Of a DNA stretch of 64,000 bases, positions 38,420 through 49,026 are shown piece by piece; within the stretch, counting starts at the first letter, position 1; each line of letters opens with the position of its first letter. The notes under the pieces are model-generated. The model searched no databases and was not told the DNA's origin. It saw only the letters and a list, made by a program, of their open reading frames with translations. The position numbers were made by a program, and so were the translations under genes. This DNA is from Hoplostethus atlanticus (taxonomy: Eukaryota > Chordata > Actinopteri > Trachichthyiformes > Trachichthyidae), in assembly GCA_034670405.1 (NCBI GenBank), contig JAXDDX010000058.1, forward strand, positions 2,806,309 through 2,870,308, read 5' to 3'.

Positions 38420-38531
38420 ACCTTTCTAAAGGGTTCTTGACAGCACCAAAAGGCTTCAACTATGGTACAAGCTTAAAGAACCATTTCCTGGTACTATATA
38501 AAATAGTGGGGAACCACCATGGTCCTCTAGA
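38420..38531. repeat. Dispersed repeat, copy 2 of 2
   Basis: Nearly identical to 29956-30072, in the same orientation (ACCTTTCTAAAGGGTT to CCATGGTCCTCTAG). Confidence 0.7.
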
Positions 38532-38711
38532 GTAGAAGCAGGGCAGAAAAGCCTAATTTCTATTCTTCTGTGCCTGTATATATTGTGTTATGTGTTTGAC
38601 ACAACGTGAAGGAATTGAGCTGTATATATTATTATTTGTCACAAAGTACTTGGCAATTAAATATTTACAGTGGAGCACCTTATATATAGTATTATTTAAT
38701 AATTAATTTAA

Positions 38712-39368
38712 GAAAGTGTGTGGGTGCCCCCCCAACCGGTCAGCTACCACCACAAATACCACCTCCATATACAAATCATATTGACTGATAATGAGGTAGA
38801 AGATGACTCTCCTGAGGTGGCCGATGAAGAGAACCCTCCATCAAACTCATCCTCAGAATCAACGTCAATAGAGAAGGAGGAGGAGGAGGAACAGATAGTG
38901 GAGAAACATCTGACCCCACCTGACATCATCCTACCATCGTACAGTGAGGAGGAGGAGGAGGACATCATCTTACCATCTTACAGTGAGGAGGACGAGGAGG
39001 ACATCATCTTACCATCTTACAGTGAGGAGGAGGAGGAGGAGGAGCAGGAAGAGAATAGTGAGGAGGAGGAGGAAGATGTGCTAGGGGCTGTTGCGCCATC
39101 AAGTTGCCATCTTCACTTCACCTCTTCACCTCTCTACCTCAACTATGATGCTGATGATGAAGATGAGGATGAGGACCCAGCTCCCCTAGAGTCTGATCTG
39201 GACTCATACAGCCCTGTTGTGAGCTGGAAGCTCCCCAGTCCCATGGCTGGACCCAGCAGAGGCATCTGCTCTGGACTGGCCAGAGTCTCCTGTAAGAGGA
39301 GCAGGGAGGAGGAGGAGGAGGTGGATGAAGACTGCTTCTCTAAGAGACACCACTACATGGACATCTGA
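38712..39368 (+). CDS. Acidic repeat protein or terminal exon, uncharacterised
   Basis: Open frame of about 219 codons ending at TGA 39366-39368. There is no ATG near its 5' end, so it is probably a terminal exon or needs an upstream exon. It is very acidic, with Glu runs. It contains three tandem 13-residue repeats DIILPSYSEEEEE (starting at 38922, 38961 and 39000, a 39-bp period). A middle part reads LHFTSSPLYLNYDADDED, and the end reads RVSCKRSREEEEEVDEDCFS then KRHHYMDI. The last part looks protein-like, not simple repeat. Family unknown; an association with the upstream kinase-like fragment is possible but not shown. A mariner-like element is inserted 30 bp after the stop. Confidence 0.45.
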   Translation, partial: ESVWVPPQPVSYHHKYHLHIQIILTDNEVEDDSPEVADEENPPSNSSSESTSIEKEEEEEQIVEKHLTPPDIILPSYSEEEEEDIILPSYSEEDEEDIILPSYSEEEEEEEQEENSEEEEEDVLGAVAPSSCHLHFTSSPLYLNYDADDEDEDEDPAPLESDLDSYSPVVSWKLPSPMAGPSRGICSGLARVSCKRSREEEEEVDEDCFSKRHHYMDI

Positions 39369-39398
39369 CTACATGTTCTGAATTGGACTTTTTATTTA

Positions 39399-40793
39399 CA
39401 GTTTATTTCGATTGCTTTGACTCAATTTGCACAACAGAGTTTCAATTTGCAAAACTCTTAACACAGAATGCTATACTGCTCATTTTGGGTTCAAAATCTA
39501 ATATAGCATGCAAAATATAAATACCAGTGTCAAATGAGAATATTATATGCAAAACATTCTCATAGCACCAGAACATTGGATATGTTCATCGTTGAAGTTT
39601 AATTATTGGTGCATTTTCAAATACAATGGCCATTATCAAATAATGCTGTCAAACACTAAATAATTGTCATCAAAAAAGACAATGCAAGGGTCATTTCCTC
39701 ATAAGGACTTCAAATGAAGTACAGCAAGCATCGCCTGTGATCCCCTGTGATAGACTGCAGTATAAAAAACTCAAAATGCAAAGTGCCAAACTGACTTTCA
39801 AAATTCATACTCTAAGACACTACATCCTATGGTGACATACAAAGTGCCAAACTCATCTGCTCCATCCTCAGAGTACAGCCACCTAACATTACAACAATGT
39901 TCAAATGCTTATTACTACAAGCACAGATCACTAAATTAATTCAACAGGCGTTTGTAGTCATGTCTCTTTACTTGCCCAGGTTAGTAGCATTGCACCACAA
40001 TTGATAATCTCTTCACCAAAACATAAAAGGCTGCTTAGAAACCTGAATGGCAGTTTCTGACAAGATGTAGCAGGCTGATGAGGTTGGCAATGAAGGACGG
40101 GGTCATCGACGGGGTCGCAGTCATGGCCGTGGCCAAGGAGTCAGAAGGCATGCAGTTGTGTCAAATAAAATTAGAGCCACTGTGATCGACTATGTTGTAA
40201 ACAGAGGTCTAAGAAGAAGATTTTACCAACGCTGCCTTGCAAATGAAAATATCAGATGCGACGTGCAATGCGAAATGCATTTGTTTTTGTACTGTAAAGT
40301 TTTTTGTTACTGTAACTGTTGTTTTTACTGTAAAATACAGTTGAGTTTACTGCATTACTGTATGATTTCTTTCATATACAGTAATCTACTGTAATGTAAT
40401 ATTTTGTTTGTCTTCCATAAAAACACAAGCTATATACTGCAGTCTATCACAGGGGATCACAGGGGATGCTTGCTGTACTTCATTTGAAGTACTTATGAGG
40501 AAATGACCCTTGCATTGTCTTTTTTGATGACAATTATTTAGTGTTTGACAGCATTATTTGATAATGGCCATTGTATTTGAAAATGCACCAATGATTAAAC
40601 TTCAACGATGAACATATCCAATGTTCTGGTGCCATGATAAACTTTTGCAGATAATATTCTCTCATTTGACACTGATATTTTTATTTTGCATGCTATATTA
40701 GATTTTGAACCAAAAATTAGCAGTATAGCATTCTGAGTTTTGCACATTGAAACTCTGTTGTGCAAATTGAGTCAAAACAATCGAAAAAAACTG
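39399..40793. mobile_element. Tc1/mariner-superfamily element with long terminal inverted repeats, internally deleted
   Basis: The ends CAGTTTATTTCGATTGC and its complement (at 40777-40793) are flanked by TA dinucleotides (39397-39398 and 40794-40795), the target duplication of this superfamily. The inverted repeats extend over about 340 bp on each side. Inside, around 40090-40200, one frame reads GHRRGRSHGRGQGVRRH, then VVSNKIRATVIDYVVNRGLR, which resembles the N-terminal DNA-binding part of a fish transposase, then stops. The catalytic domain is absent, so the copy is non-autonomous. A shorter relative lies at 29693-29955. Confidence 0.8.
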
Positions 40794-40795
40794 TA

Positions 40796-41479
40796 ACACA
40801 CAAGCCAGAACAGACTGCACTGAACAGAGAGGAATGGCTGTAAGGACAGATCATGTAAATAAGCATCTAAATACAGTACACCATATATCCACACTGTAAA
40901 TTCTAATTAGTTAACCTTACTTAAAAAAAGCATGCAAACCGATTGCCTTAAAAAAAAATAAGTAAAGTGGAATAGGTATTGTATGTTGTACTAACAAATG
41001 CTTATTTAGTATAGTACACTTACACTTGAGTTCAAGTAACTTAAAAAAAACCTGTATAGAGTACTTGATAATTTACTTTAGATGTACTCTTGACTTAGTA
41101 TAAACTACTCATTTATTTAAGTTGGGCTAACTAATGTGACATTTCCTGCAACTTAGAATTTCTCAGTTGTATTTACTTGAACAGCAATCTGATTTACTTG
41201 TTAAAACCATGCAAACCGATTGCCTTAAAAAGAGCAAGTAAGTGTTACTCGTGTAACTTAAGTGCTTCAAACATCCATTATACATTCCATTCTCCTAAAA
41301 TAATCCCATTTACAGTTACACATAATAAATCAAGGTAGTAGTGACATAGTTCAAAGTTCATTTATATACATTTTCTTTTTTTATTCCTTCTACAACAACT
41401 GACGTTGCTCCTTTGAAATTGTGATTCACACCAACAATACAATAATCAACAACAATAATCTTATACGATTATTTACATT
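40796..41479. other. AT-rich flank with dispersed short repeats
   Basis: The block GCATGCAAACCGATTGCCTT occurs at about 40930 and again (as CCATGCAAACCGATTGCCTT) at about 41207, each within TTTAAGT/ACTTAA-rich sequence. It looks like a small non-autonomous element, and no ends were fixed. On the minus strand an AATAAA at 41380-41385 follows the gene described next. Confidence 0.5.
41380..41385 (-). terminator. AATAAA poly(A) signal for the minus-strand gene
   Basis: Canonical hexamer on the minus strand, about 95 bp past the stop codon of the following gene. Confidence 0.5.
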
Positions 41480-42475
41480 CTAACTCAACAGGAGATTTTT
41501 AAGAGTTTGCATTTTTGGTGGGAGTTTGTTCTCTCCCAAGCCAAGCATCACTATTTGAATGAAGCTGAAAGTGTTTTTCATGGCTTTAGGGTAGTCCAAG
41601 TGTAAAGCATATGACAGCCCAAACGAGAGGCAAAGTGCTTGAGGTAGGTTCTGGAGATCGTCCATTACAATACCTCCCTCAACGATGATGGCAGTAGACA
41701 CTGGGTCAAGGTGGAGATGATTTGGAGAGAGAGGCACATCTTCACTGATGACAGTCAGCACCCCAACAGATACTTGTGCCCAGGCCTCATCACTGTCAGA
41801 ATCCTGTATAAAACCAAACAGAAACAACATTACAACAGGGAAATGTTGATAGGCATGATCAATTGTCACCGTGTCATCTGTCCTGCCTACACTGCCTTCC
41901 AGCCTTGCCCATTAAGTTTTCACTTCACACGCACCTGTATAGGTGCATATATATTCGGCATTAATCTTTTTATTTGACTCTCAGTAAGATACCAGCAAAT
42001 ACAAAGCAAATTTCCCCACAACTCTGTGTGCTCCTAAGATGTAACTATGAGAACTTACGAAGCAGGTGTTGTAGAAGTTACTGGGGTCATCACCAAGTAG
42101 AAGAGGGAGGCCTCGGAGTACAAAGGTGCGCATTGCTGTCACAACTGGTTTCTAGAAGTGGATAATAAACAAATAAAGTTCAAGATTATGCAACATTCAA
42201 AAGTTACAGTACAAACAAGTTTGTCAAAGTGTATATGAAACAAGTGTCACCACGATGTTTGTTTGACAGTGCAGCGAACAGTTACTGAGTGATTTTTAAG
42301 ATACAATCTACTGTGAACTTTACCAACACTATTCGTGGTCAACTCACCATGATAAATAAAGATATAAGAAGCCTGTAGTAGACTCACCCCTGAATCAATT
42401 TGCTGCACAAACTCAGCCAATGTCTCTCCAACACTTCCTTTCTTGGACTTGAAGATTGTGACAGGTCCACTGCAT
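41480..42475 (-). CDS. Uncharacterised multi-copy teleost protein (SAM-domain-type), C-terminal three exons
   Basis: Three exons splice in frame on the minus strand. 42475-42388 encodes CSGPVTIFKSKKGSVGETLA and EFVQQIDSG; 42151-42059 encodes KPVVTAMRTFVLRGLPLLLG and DDPSNFYNTCF; 41803-41480 begins DSDSDEAWAQVSVGVLTV, continues HLDPVSTAIIVEGGIVMDDL and FGLSYALHLDYPKAMKNTF, and ends KMQTLKNLLLS-stop. Acceptors (CTTGCAG, CTTCTAG, TTATACAG) and donors (GTGAGT, GTAAGT) are good. The pattern of LR-ED/DP, a 'VAIVVEG' strand and 'YALxLxYPKxMKxTF' is that of a large, lineage-expanded fish family, often annotated as SAM-domain-containing protein 3-like or uncharacterised. Function is unknown. Upstream exons were not found. 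A candidate at about 42647-42725 contains stops in all frames. The gene may be a 5'-truncated copy. Confidence 0.6.
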
Positions 42476-42834
42476 CTGCAAGGAATGATTTTAAGTGGAG
42501 ATTTTAAGTGAGGATAGTCTCCCAAATTAATTCTAATTAAAGTGTAGCATAGTGAACACTGTCAAAAACTGCTCTACTGCTGGTTATAACTCCTTAAGCT
42601 GAAATATCCTCCAAAATATAGGCTACTGGCATCTCACCTCCAGTGTACTGAGGCCCGTGTTGACGAAGCAGCTGTTCAGTGAAGAGCCCTTAGGCAGTTG
42701 CCTCTACCACTTCTTCTGAAAAGGACAAAGATTTTTTTAGTTAAAAGGAAGTTCCACTTATAGTGTTGTGGTTTGTAGATTAGAGACACATTCATTGATA
42801 TGTGCATGCTTTACAGGCATTACAGGCATTACAG

Positions 42835-43039
42835 CAGGGGTGTCAAACCATGTGCCATGGAGGGCCGAGAGTATGCAGGTTTTCGTTCCAACCCAAGAAT
42901 ACAGCAGGTGATTTCACTGATTACCACACCTTCAACCAGAGAGGAGGGACTAATCAGTGAAATCACCTGGTGTAGTGTTCGGTTGGAATGAAAACCTGCA
43001 TACTCTCGGCCCTCCATGGCACACAATTTGACATCCCTG
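42835..43039. mobile_element. hAT-type miniature inverted-repeat element
   Basis: The ends CAGGGGTGTCAAACCATG and the complementary CATCCCTG side are inverted, and the arms extend across the element (GCCATGGAGGGCCGAGAGTA and its complement). It is flanked by an 8-bp direct duplication CATTACAG (42827-42834 and 43040-43047), the hAT signature. It has no coding capacity. The CAGGGGTGTCAAAC end is common in fish hAT elements. Confidence 0.9.
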
Positions 43040-43047
43040 CATTACAG

Positions 43048-44777
43048 GAAAATACTTGTTTTTGATATGAATGTAAATACATTTATATAAATATCTATTT
43101 GAGGCAAACAATTCCTCTATCTTAATTTAGCAGTAGTGGGCATGCTCCCCTGGAAGAAAATTTTGAACATTTTAAAATTAAATGCATCAATCTGGTGCAC
43201 TTTGCGAGCAAAATTAAGAATTTTAACTAATTAACTCACCAGAAGGGGTTGGCGGTTCTCCCCCAATTTGATGTTATTTGACTAAAAACTATGCATTTTC
43301 ACATAATTTTGGACCATTATCATTACATTATTATAAAAAAAAAACCCACAGGTTGTAGCTTTTCACAGTACACTAAGACATTAGCAAGTAGAAAAGTGAA
43401 ACAATTATGCTCACTGATGAAGTAAATGCTATGCCCTGAAGTAATCCTAATTCAGAACAGGATTAGAATTGATTTATATTTTAAATATAAGTAAATATTG
43501 TTTCTAGAGCAACAACAGTAATGTTTAACACAGCAAATTCACTATTTAAGTCAATAATATCTCAGTGGAAACAAATCTAAAATGTCAATAAAATAAATAA
43601 TATTTCTGACATCAAAATACTGAGTGAAGTTTAGAGGGGAAAAAGCTATACCGCCAAAACATGCCTGAACAAGTTCTGCCAGTCGAATATTGTGCAGTGC
43701 CTGTTGGCTAAAAACGTTAGCTAAAAACGTTAGCTAACATTGGCAGCAGTCAGAAACACAAATTCACACACAATTATTGCTTGCTTGATGCACAGGTTTG
43801 ATTCTCATCAGACCCACCACACGTCTTTGACTGTTCCATTCTGGTCAATTCTGGTCAAACAAAACATACACAGACTGGCCTTCTAGCTGACATTTACGAT
43901 CGAGGGAAACATTTGGTCTGTAGAGTATTACATGTTTTTCTATAACTGTGAGAACATTTTTGAAGCTGGAAACTGTGGTTTGTGTTGAACGTCTGTTGTA
44001 TCAGGGTGCAAAGAAATGTGTGCTGCAAAGTTTCACCAAAACCCACAACAGTCACGTGATGGTAAACAAAAAGCTTACAGTTTTTTACGATCACTAACAA
44101 GCATTTAGCTATACTTAAGATACTTTTTCTAAACTCCTAACACAGCAATACACCTACATCACACAATTAGCCAAATAGTTAATTTTCTGCTCAAAACCAC
44201 ATTTTGTTAATTAAACACCAACTCTACGTTTCAAAATGCTAAAAAACGTTCTCTACATACACTAACTCTATCAAAACACGGCAAACCCGACTCAAAATCA
44301 AATCATTCTTTCAAAACACTAGCACGTTTTCTATCCAAGAGGAACATATAGTCAATCATAGCACAACGACTTTCAAAATACTAACAGTTGATGGCATTAC
44401 AAAAACTGCATTACTTTTCATGTTTCAGTTCTACCTGCATACAATAGACAATATGAAATCCATTGTTTTTTATAATTCAGTTTCCTTTTACTGTAAACCA
44501 CTGTTTAGGTTGAGTGTTGAATGTGTGCATTTTTGGCAGCATACTATCTAAAAGTGAATGAGTCATCTTTACTTTATTGAATGTACAGTAGAAAAAAATA
44601 GTAAGTGACAGAATTGCTGCAGTAAAAGCTTTAGTAGCAACATGAAATTGCTGCCAGTGATGAACAAAAAATCCAACATACATGGCCTTTGGTTCCAAAT
44701 GTGTAAAAATAAAATACACAAATACAGTAAAAAAGGCACAGAAGGGAAAAAACACCAAAATGCACAGTCCTGTTCTA
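43048..44777. other. AT-rich region, no gene seen
   Basis: No exon recognised. At about 44078 a TA followed by CAGTTTTTTACGATCACTAA marks one end of a mariner-like element, but no matching opposite end was found. Confidence 0.5.
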
Positions 44778-45474
44778 CAGTTTTTTACAGTCGCTAACAT
44801 CCTTTTGTCCAATCTGTAGTCACATTTTCAAAACTCTAAACACAATTAGCACAACATCCGTCTGTTGTGGACTGTAATCTGTAAACTGTAATCGATATGA
44901 TCTTCAGCATTTGGCCACATGTTCTCGTCCACATCACATCTATGTCGTCTCTCGCTATGCACCTTGGATAGAAACGCTTGGCATGCACAATATGTGTAAA
45001 CACAGTATGTGTAAATGCTGTTCCTTTCAAAAGGAACTGTTTCAATTCGAACTCTGTGTTTGGTCTATTTTACACAACTTAAATCAGCAATTTCTCAATG
45101 GTTCAGTGATCTGTTCATTCAGAAATGCTTATCAGCTGTTTCAATAAAGCTTTTGAGCTGCTGTTGTTGCAGACGTAGAGGCTTTATACTATATTTAGGG
45201 TTTTGAACATTAGGTTTTCATTTCTGGCATGCTGTGTGCAAGCATTTGCAAATAAGACAAGAAAGATCCATCATTTTGGTATTGGGTAAGCTTGTATGTA
45301 AAGAAAATCTAAGCATTTTAGAAATGCGTTAATTGACTGCTTATTGTGTGAAAACAACATGAATTGTGTTAATGGTATGGTCCACAACTGACGGATGTTG
45401 TGCTAATTGTGTTTAGAGTTTTGAAAATGTGACTACAGATTGGACAAAAGGGTGTTAGCGACTGTAAAAAACGG
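44778..45474. mobile_element. Tc1/mariner-type miniature element, about 0.7 kb
   Basis: Left end CAGTTTTTTACAGTCGCTAA and right end with the complementary sequence (TTAGCGACTGTAAAAAACGG) are flanked by TA at 44776-44777 and 45475-45476. The inverted repeats run about 100 bp (both contain a CATTTTCAAAACTCTAAACAC block). No transposase frame is seen. It is non-autonomous. Confidence 0.8.
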
Positions 45475-45897
45475 TAATTGCACGGTAATTCAGTTGCAAT
45501 ATTTCATCAGTTGGCCTGATGGCTAAGTGATGCGATAATACTGAGAAGAAAATCTAAATCATGATTCTTCATCATATATTTTTTTAAGAGTTTGACACTT
45601 TATGAATTTAGCTATTATTTTTCTAATATCTATATTTACTTGGTATGGCAAATGAAATTAATGGTCGAAAAGAGTGGATTAATGTGACAGAACTATTGAT
45701 TACATTATACTATACTGCTGAGCCACCAGGACACAGGAGCAGTTGTTTTATTCACAATAACATTGTAAATAGTACATAAATGAAAACACATCAGTCCAGT
45801 GATCTAACAGCCCCATCACTAAAATACATTAACTGCAGAGATGCATTGAGACAGACAGGATGTGGCTATAAGATGTCAGGTATAAGATAATCTAGAT

Positions 45898-46140
45898 GGA
45901 AACCACAAGGCCTCTTTCACTGACCGGCATGCATGATGCATGGTTTGGACAAGTTTCTGCTTGTTAATGTTGTGAAATGTCTAGGGCAAAAAAGGTAAAA
46001 ATGATTATGAGACCCTGATGTATTATTTATTTTCGGGATAACAAATGGGACAAAAACACCTTGTGATTTTCTTTCGCTACATTCTTATCAGCGCTTGGGA
46101 GTGAAATCATAAATGGGGAAAAGGCTCAGAAGATATGGGA
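45898..46140 (+). pseudogene. Relic of a granzyme-like protease copy (copy 0)
   Basis: The GGAAACCACA promoter motif (45898-45907), a decayed signal-peptide exon (45936-45994, reading MHGLDKFLLVNVVKCLGQ, with one extra A before the donor) and the start of exon 2 (46092 on, CGCTTGGGAGTGAAATCATA) are recognisable. Homology stops near 46135, where the sequence diverges and then joins the upstream flank of gene 1. The rest of the unit is deleted. Copies 1 to 4 share the same order, so this is a truncated array member. Confidence 0.75.
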
Positions 46141-46704
46141 TATTGATATGGAACTTGGTATAAATGTTAGTGCTCCTCTTTAGAGCAGATATACCAAATA
46201 TCTGCCCCTAAGAGTCTGCAAACTGGTGTCAGAGGAACGGAGATGTTGGGAGGGGGTGTAGGTGTGGAGGAGGTCTGATAGGTGCTGGGGGGCAAGGGTG
46301 TGTGAAAGCACTTGTAAAAAAAGGTTGTGAGATCGAGCATCAATATGACACTAATACAACTATCTGTGCTGGTTATCGTGAGAAATACATCAAACTTGTG
46401 TACACAAACAAATCCAAGCTATTTTTTAGCCCTACTATCAGTGATAATAGTAATAGTGATAAATAGTGATAAACAGAACACATCCTTCTGTAAATGAACA
46501 CTGACCATGGACCATGTAGTATATCATGTAGATGTCTTGGTGATGGGCATCACACAGAGCAGGGAAAAGGGGGAGTATGCACCTATACATTAACGTGATC
46601 AGCTAAATCAGTTCATTAGTGCATGAGGTTATTAAGCCTTGGTGGTGCTCACTTGGGCCAAAACCGTTTCTCCAGCCTGTGCTGAAAAAACAGCATATTT
46701 AGAC

Positions 46705-46775
46705 AACCTGATTGGCTCAGTAGGTAAGAGTGCTAAAACCCAAGCAAGGTCCTGGGTTGGAATATGGAGTAGGCA
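46705..46775 (+). repeat. tRNA-like sequence in the protease unit (unit of gene 1)
   Basis: TTGGCTCAGTAGGTAAGAGT resembles a tRNA D arm and Pol III A box, followed after about 25 bp by CCTGGGTTGGAATA, a degenerate B box. No clean cloverleaf was drawn. It recurs in each array unit (near 51864, 57812 and 61616). It may be a tRNA-derived SINE head or a decayed tRNA. Confidence 0.3.
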
Positions 46776-47053
46776 ATCCGGTGACATTCTGTAATATACT
46801 TACTGTCATGTACTCCTTCCAAATTGGAAATCTTGGAGGAGCATATGTTTGCAAATGACTAAAAAGACTCAAGGGACTTTAGATGGAAACATTCAGTTAC
46901 ACTTTCAGTTGTAATTTCTCATTCAGCTAAAGTTGGATATGGCTAAGTGGTGCACAATAAGAAAGTCATTTTTGATACTTATTTTATTTTATTATTACAC
47001 TTTATTATTACACTTAAGTGAATGTTGGAAGAGAGAGAATAGATTAGACCCTC

Positions 47054-47123
47054 TGAGTCAACACGACATATATGATGAAGGAAACCACAAGGCTGTCTAT
47101 AGTGCAGACTCTGCTGTATAAAA
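47054..47123 (+). promoter_or_regulatory. Core promoter of protease gene 1
   Basis: Ordered motifs upstream of the start codon are TGAGTCA (AP-1-like, 47054-47060), GGAAACCACA (ETS core plus RUNX site ACCACA, 47080-47089) and TATAAAA (47117-47123), with the ATG at 47174. The same set and spacing recur in the other units. Function is inferred from motif identity. Confidence 0.55.
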
Positions 47124-47173
47124 GAATCAGTTTGACACCCCTATGAGACTTCTTTGACTGATCTGTCTGCAAG

Positions 47174-48774
47174 ATGCATGCTTTACATCAATTTCTGCTT
47201 GTTATTACTCTGACATGTCTAGGACAAAAAGGTAAGATTCACTCAAGAGGAAAATGATTATGAGACCCTGAACTATTATTTCTTTTCAAGATTACAAACG
47301 AAACATTAACTGGTTGTTATTTTCTTTCTATTCATTCTTTTCAGCACTTGGGAGTGAAATCATAAATGGGAAAAAGGCCGAGAAGAAGTCATTGCTGTAC
47401 ATGGCATCAGTGCAGAATGATGGAAAACATGCATGTGGCGGATTCCTTATCAGCAGAGAGTTTGTAGTCACTGCTGCCCACTGTGACAAGTGAGAAACTT
47501 TTCCTCTTCAAGCAATCTTAGATTAATCTGATTGGAAATCCAATCAGAAATTTAAAGAAAAAACACAACTTTAAGTCATATACACTCAATATTTTCAAAA
47601 GAAAGGCATCATTGTTTTGTTGGCACTACATGATACAATCCCTCATTGATCATTTCTTCAGGAAAGATGCCATAATGACTGTTGTTCTTGGTACCCACAA
47701 CATCAAGAGTGTCCATGAGAAAACAATGATACGCGTTGTAGAGAAATGCAAACACCCCTCGTTTGAGAATGTCAAAGATGGGAATGACATCATGCTCCTC
47801 AAAGTAAGTGGATATTTATTCAATCTAATTTAATAGTACCAAGTCTTCTGCAATTTAATTTTGTTTAGTTCAACAAATTTAAAAAAAATGAATGTATAGC
47901 AAAACAATGCATTTAAAACATTGTCAAGCATGACACATTAAAGTCAGAGACGTTTTTCCAATGTTTCTGAATGTAAAAAAAGTGATGGTAAATCAGTGTC
48001 ATTATTATGACATTGAATTTAAAGTACCAGTTCAAATATACAGTACATTATGATTCAGACCAAAAAGACTACAAAAACAATACTAAAAAAAACATTTTAT
48101 ACAACGACAAGCATCAAATAAAACATTCTGCAACTCCATCTTGCAGCCGGCTGATTGATAGGCAGGGGATAACGGTGATTTGTTGTGAAAATTAAGCCCT
48201 TACAGATTTTAATCTTCAATGTTTGTTTCCAGCTGTCTGGGAGAGTTAAACTAAGCAAAACAGTGAAAACAATTAAACTTCCAAGTAAGACTAAAGCCAT
48301 CAAAGCGAACACAACGTGCCTTGTAGCCGGATGGGGATCCACTGGACCTGGGGTTGATCGTGTTGACGAGCTGCGAGTGGTGACTGTGCCTACCATTGAC
48401 AAGACAGTCTGTCAGAAGGAATGGAAAGACGCCCTTCCTGAACATGTTATCTGTGCAGGTGGATATGGCACCGATAAAGGATCTTGTCAGGTGTGTTCTA
48501 CACATTTTCCCCACAAATATCAAATAGTAACTGATTTCTAGTGCAAAAGTTTACTTCCATAAACTCGTAAATGTTTGAATGAACTAATTAAGATGTATTT
48601 TCTCAGGGTGATTCTGGTGGCCCTCTGGTGTGCAATGAGAAGGCAGTTGGGATTGTATCTTTCAACTACAGAGGAAACTGCCGCTACCCAAATCTACCCA
48701 ACGTCTACACAGAGATATCACACTACCTACCCTGGATCAAAGGGATTCTCAAGAAAAAGGCATGTGTGGTGTAA
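47174..48774 (+). CDS. Granzyme-like serine protease, gene 1
   Basis: Secreted or granule-stored S1A serine protease of the granzyme/mast-cell protease type, predicted 256-aa precursor. Exons: 47174-47231, 47345-47489, 47662-47803, 48233-48490 and 48607-48774, the five-exon, phase 1-2-0-0 layout typical of this group. Signal peptide [17 protein letters not shown]; mature N-terminus [10 protein letters not shown] after GSE (about residue 25). Triad: His65 in VVTAAHC, Asp110 in GNDIMLLK, Ser204 in GDSGGPLV. Cysteines for the usual pairs (C50/C66, and those in NTTC/LVCN, TVCQ/HVIC, GSCQ/GNC) are present; an extra one is in EKCKHP. Before the serine it reads [11 protein letters not shown], which places Gly, not Asp, at position 189, so it is not trypsin-like. 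NTT in exon 4 is a possible glycosylation site. It sits in a promoter-linked tandem array. Exact orthology among fish granzymes is uncertain. Confidence 0.85.
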
Positions 48775-49020
48775 TAGTCTTACACAAAATGTTCTGTTTC
48801 TATGTGCTTCTATTATATTGTAGAGGCATTGCAGCATCTGAGTAGTTATGTCAGTGTTCGCTTCTTAGGCGAAATACGTAAGAAACTTTGTTTATTCCAT
48901 ATACTAGCTTTTATCTATATAGCATTTTCTACTGAAACCCCCTCGGAATGATAAAAGACATAACATGATTTATAAGTTTCTAAAAAGATATCCTCATTCC
49001 AAGATACCTGTTGTTGGGAA

Positions 49021-49026
49021 AATAAA
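49021..49026 (+). terminator. AATAAA poly(A) signal, protease gene 1
   Basis: Canonical hexamer about 247 bp past the stop codon. It is conserved at the same place in the other units (55788, 60106 and 63904). Confidence 0.55.

Noticed and set aside
42647-42725. Further upstream exon of the minus-strand multi-copy gene
   Set aside because: Splice-like borders are present, but all three frames contain stops and the phase does not fit the next exon.
44078-44777. A complete mariner-like element starting at 44078
   Set aside because: One end is clear but no complementary opposite end was found, so it cannot be delimited.
48097-48402. Antisense frames across exon 4 of the proteases (also near 55003, 59337 and 63001)
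   Set aside because: They are shadows of the real exon on the other strand.
48760-48774. C-terminal ACVV on the proteases as a prenylation (CaaX) box
   Set aside because: Only two residues follow the Cys, while a CaaX box needs three, and the proteins have a signal peptide.
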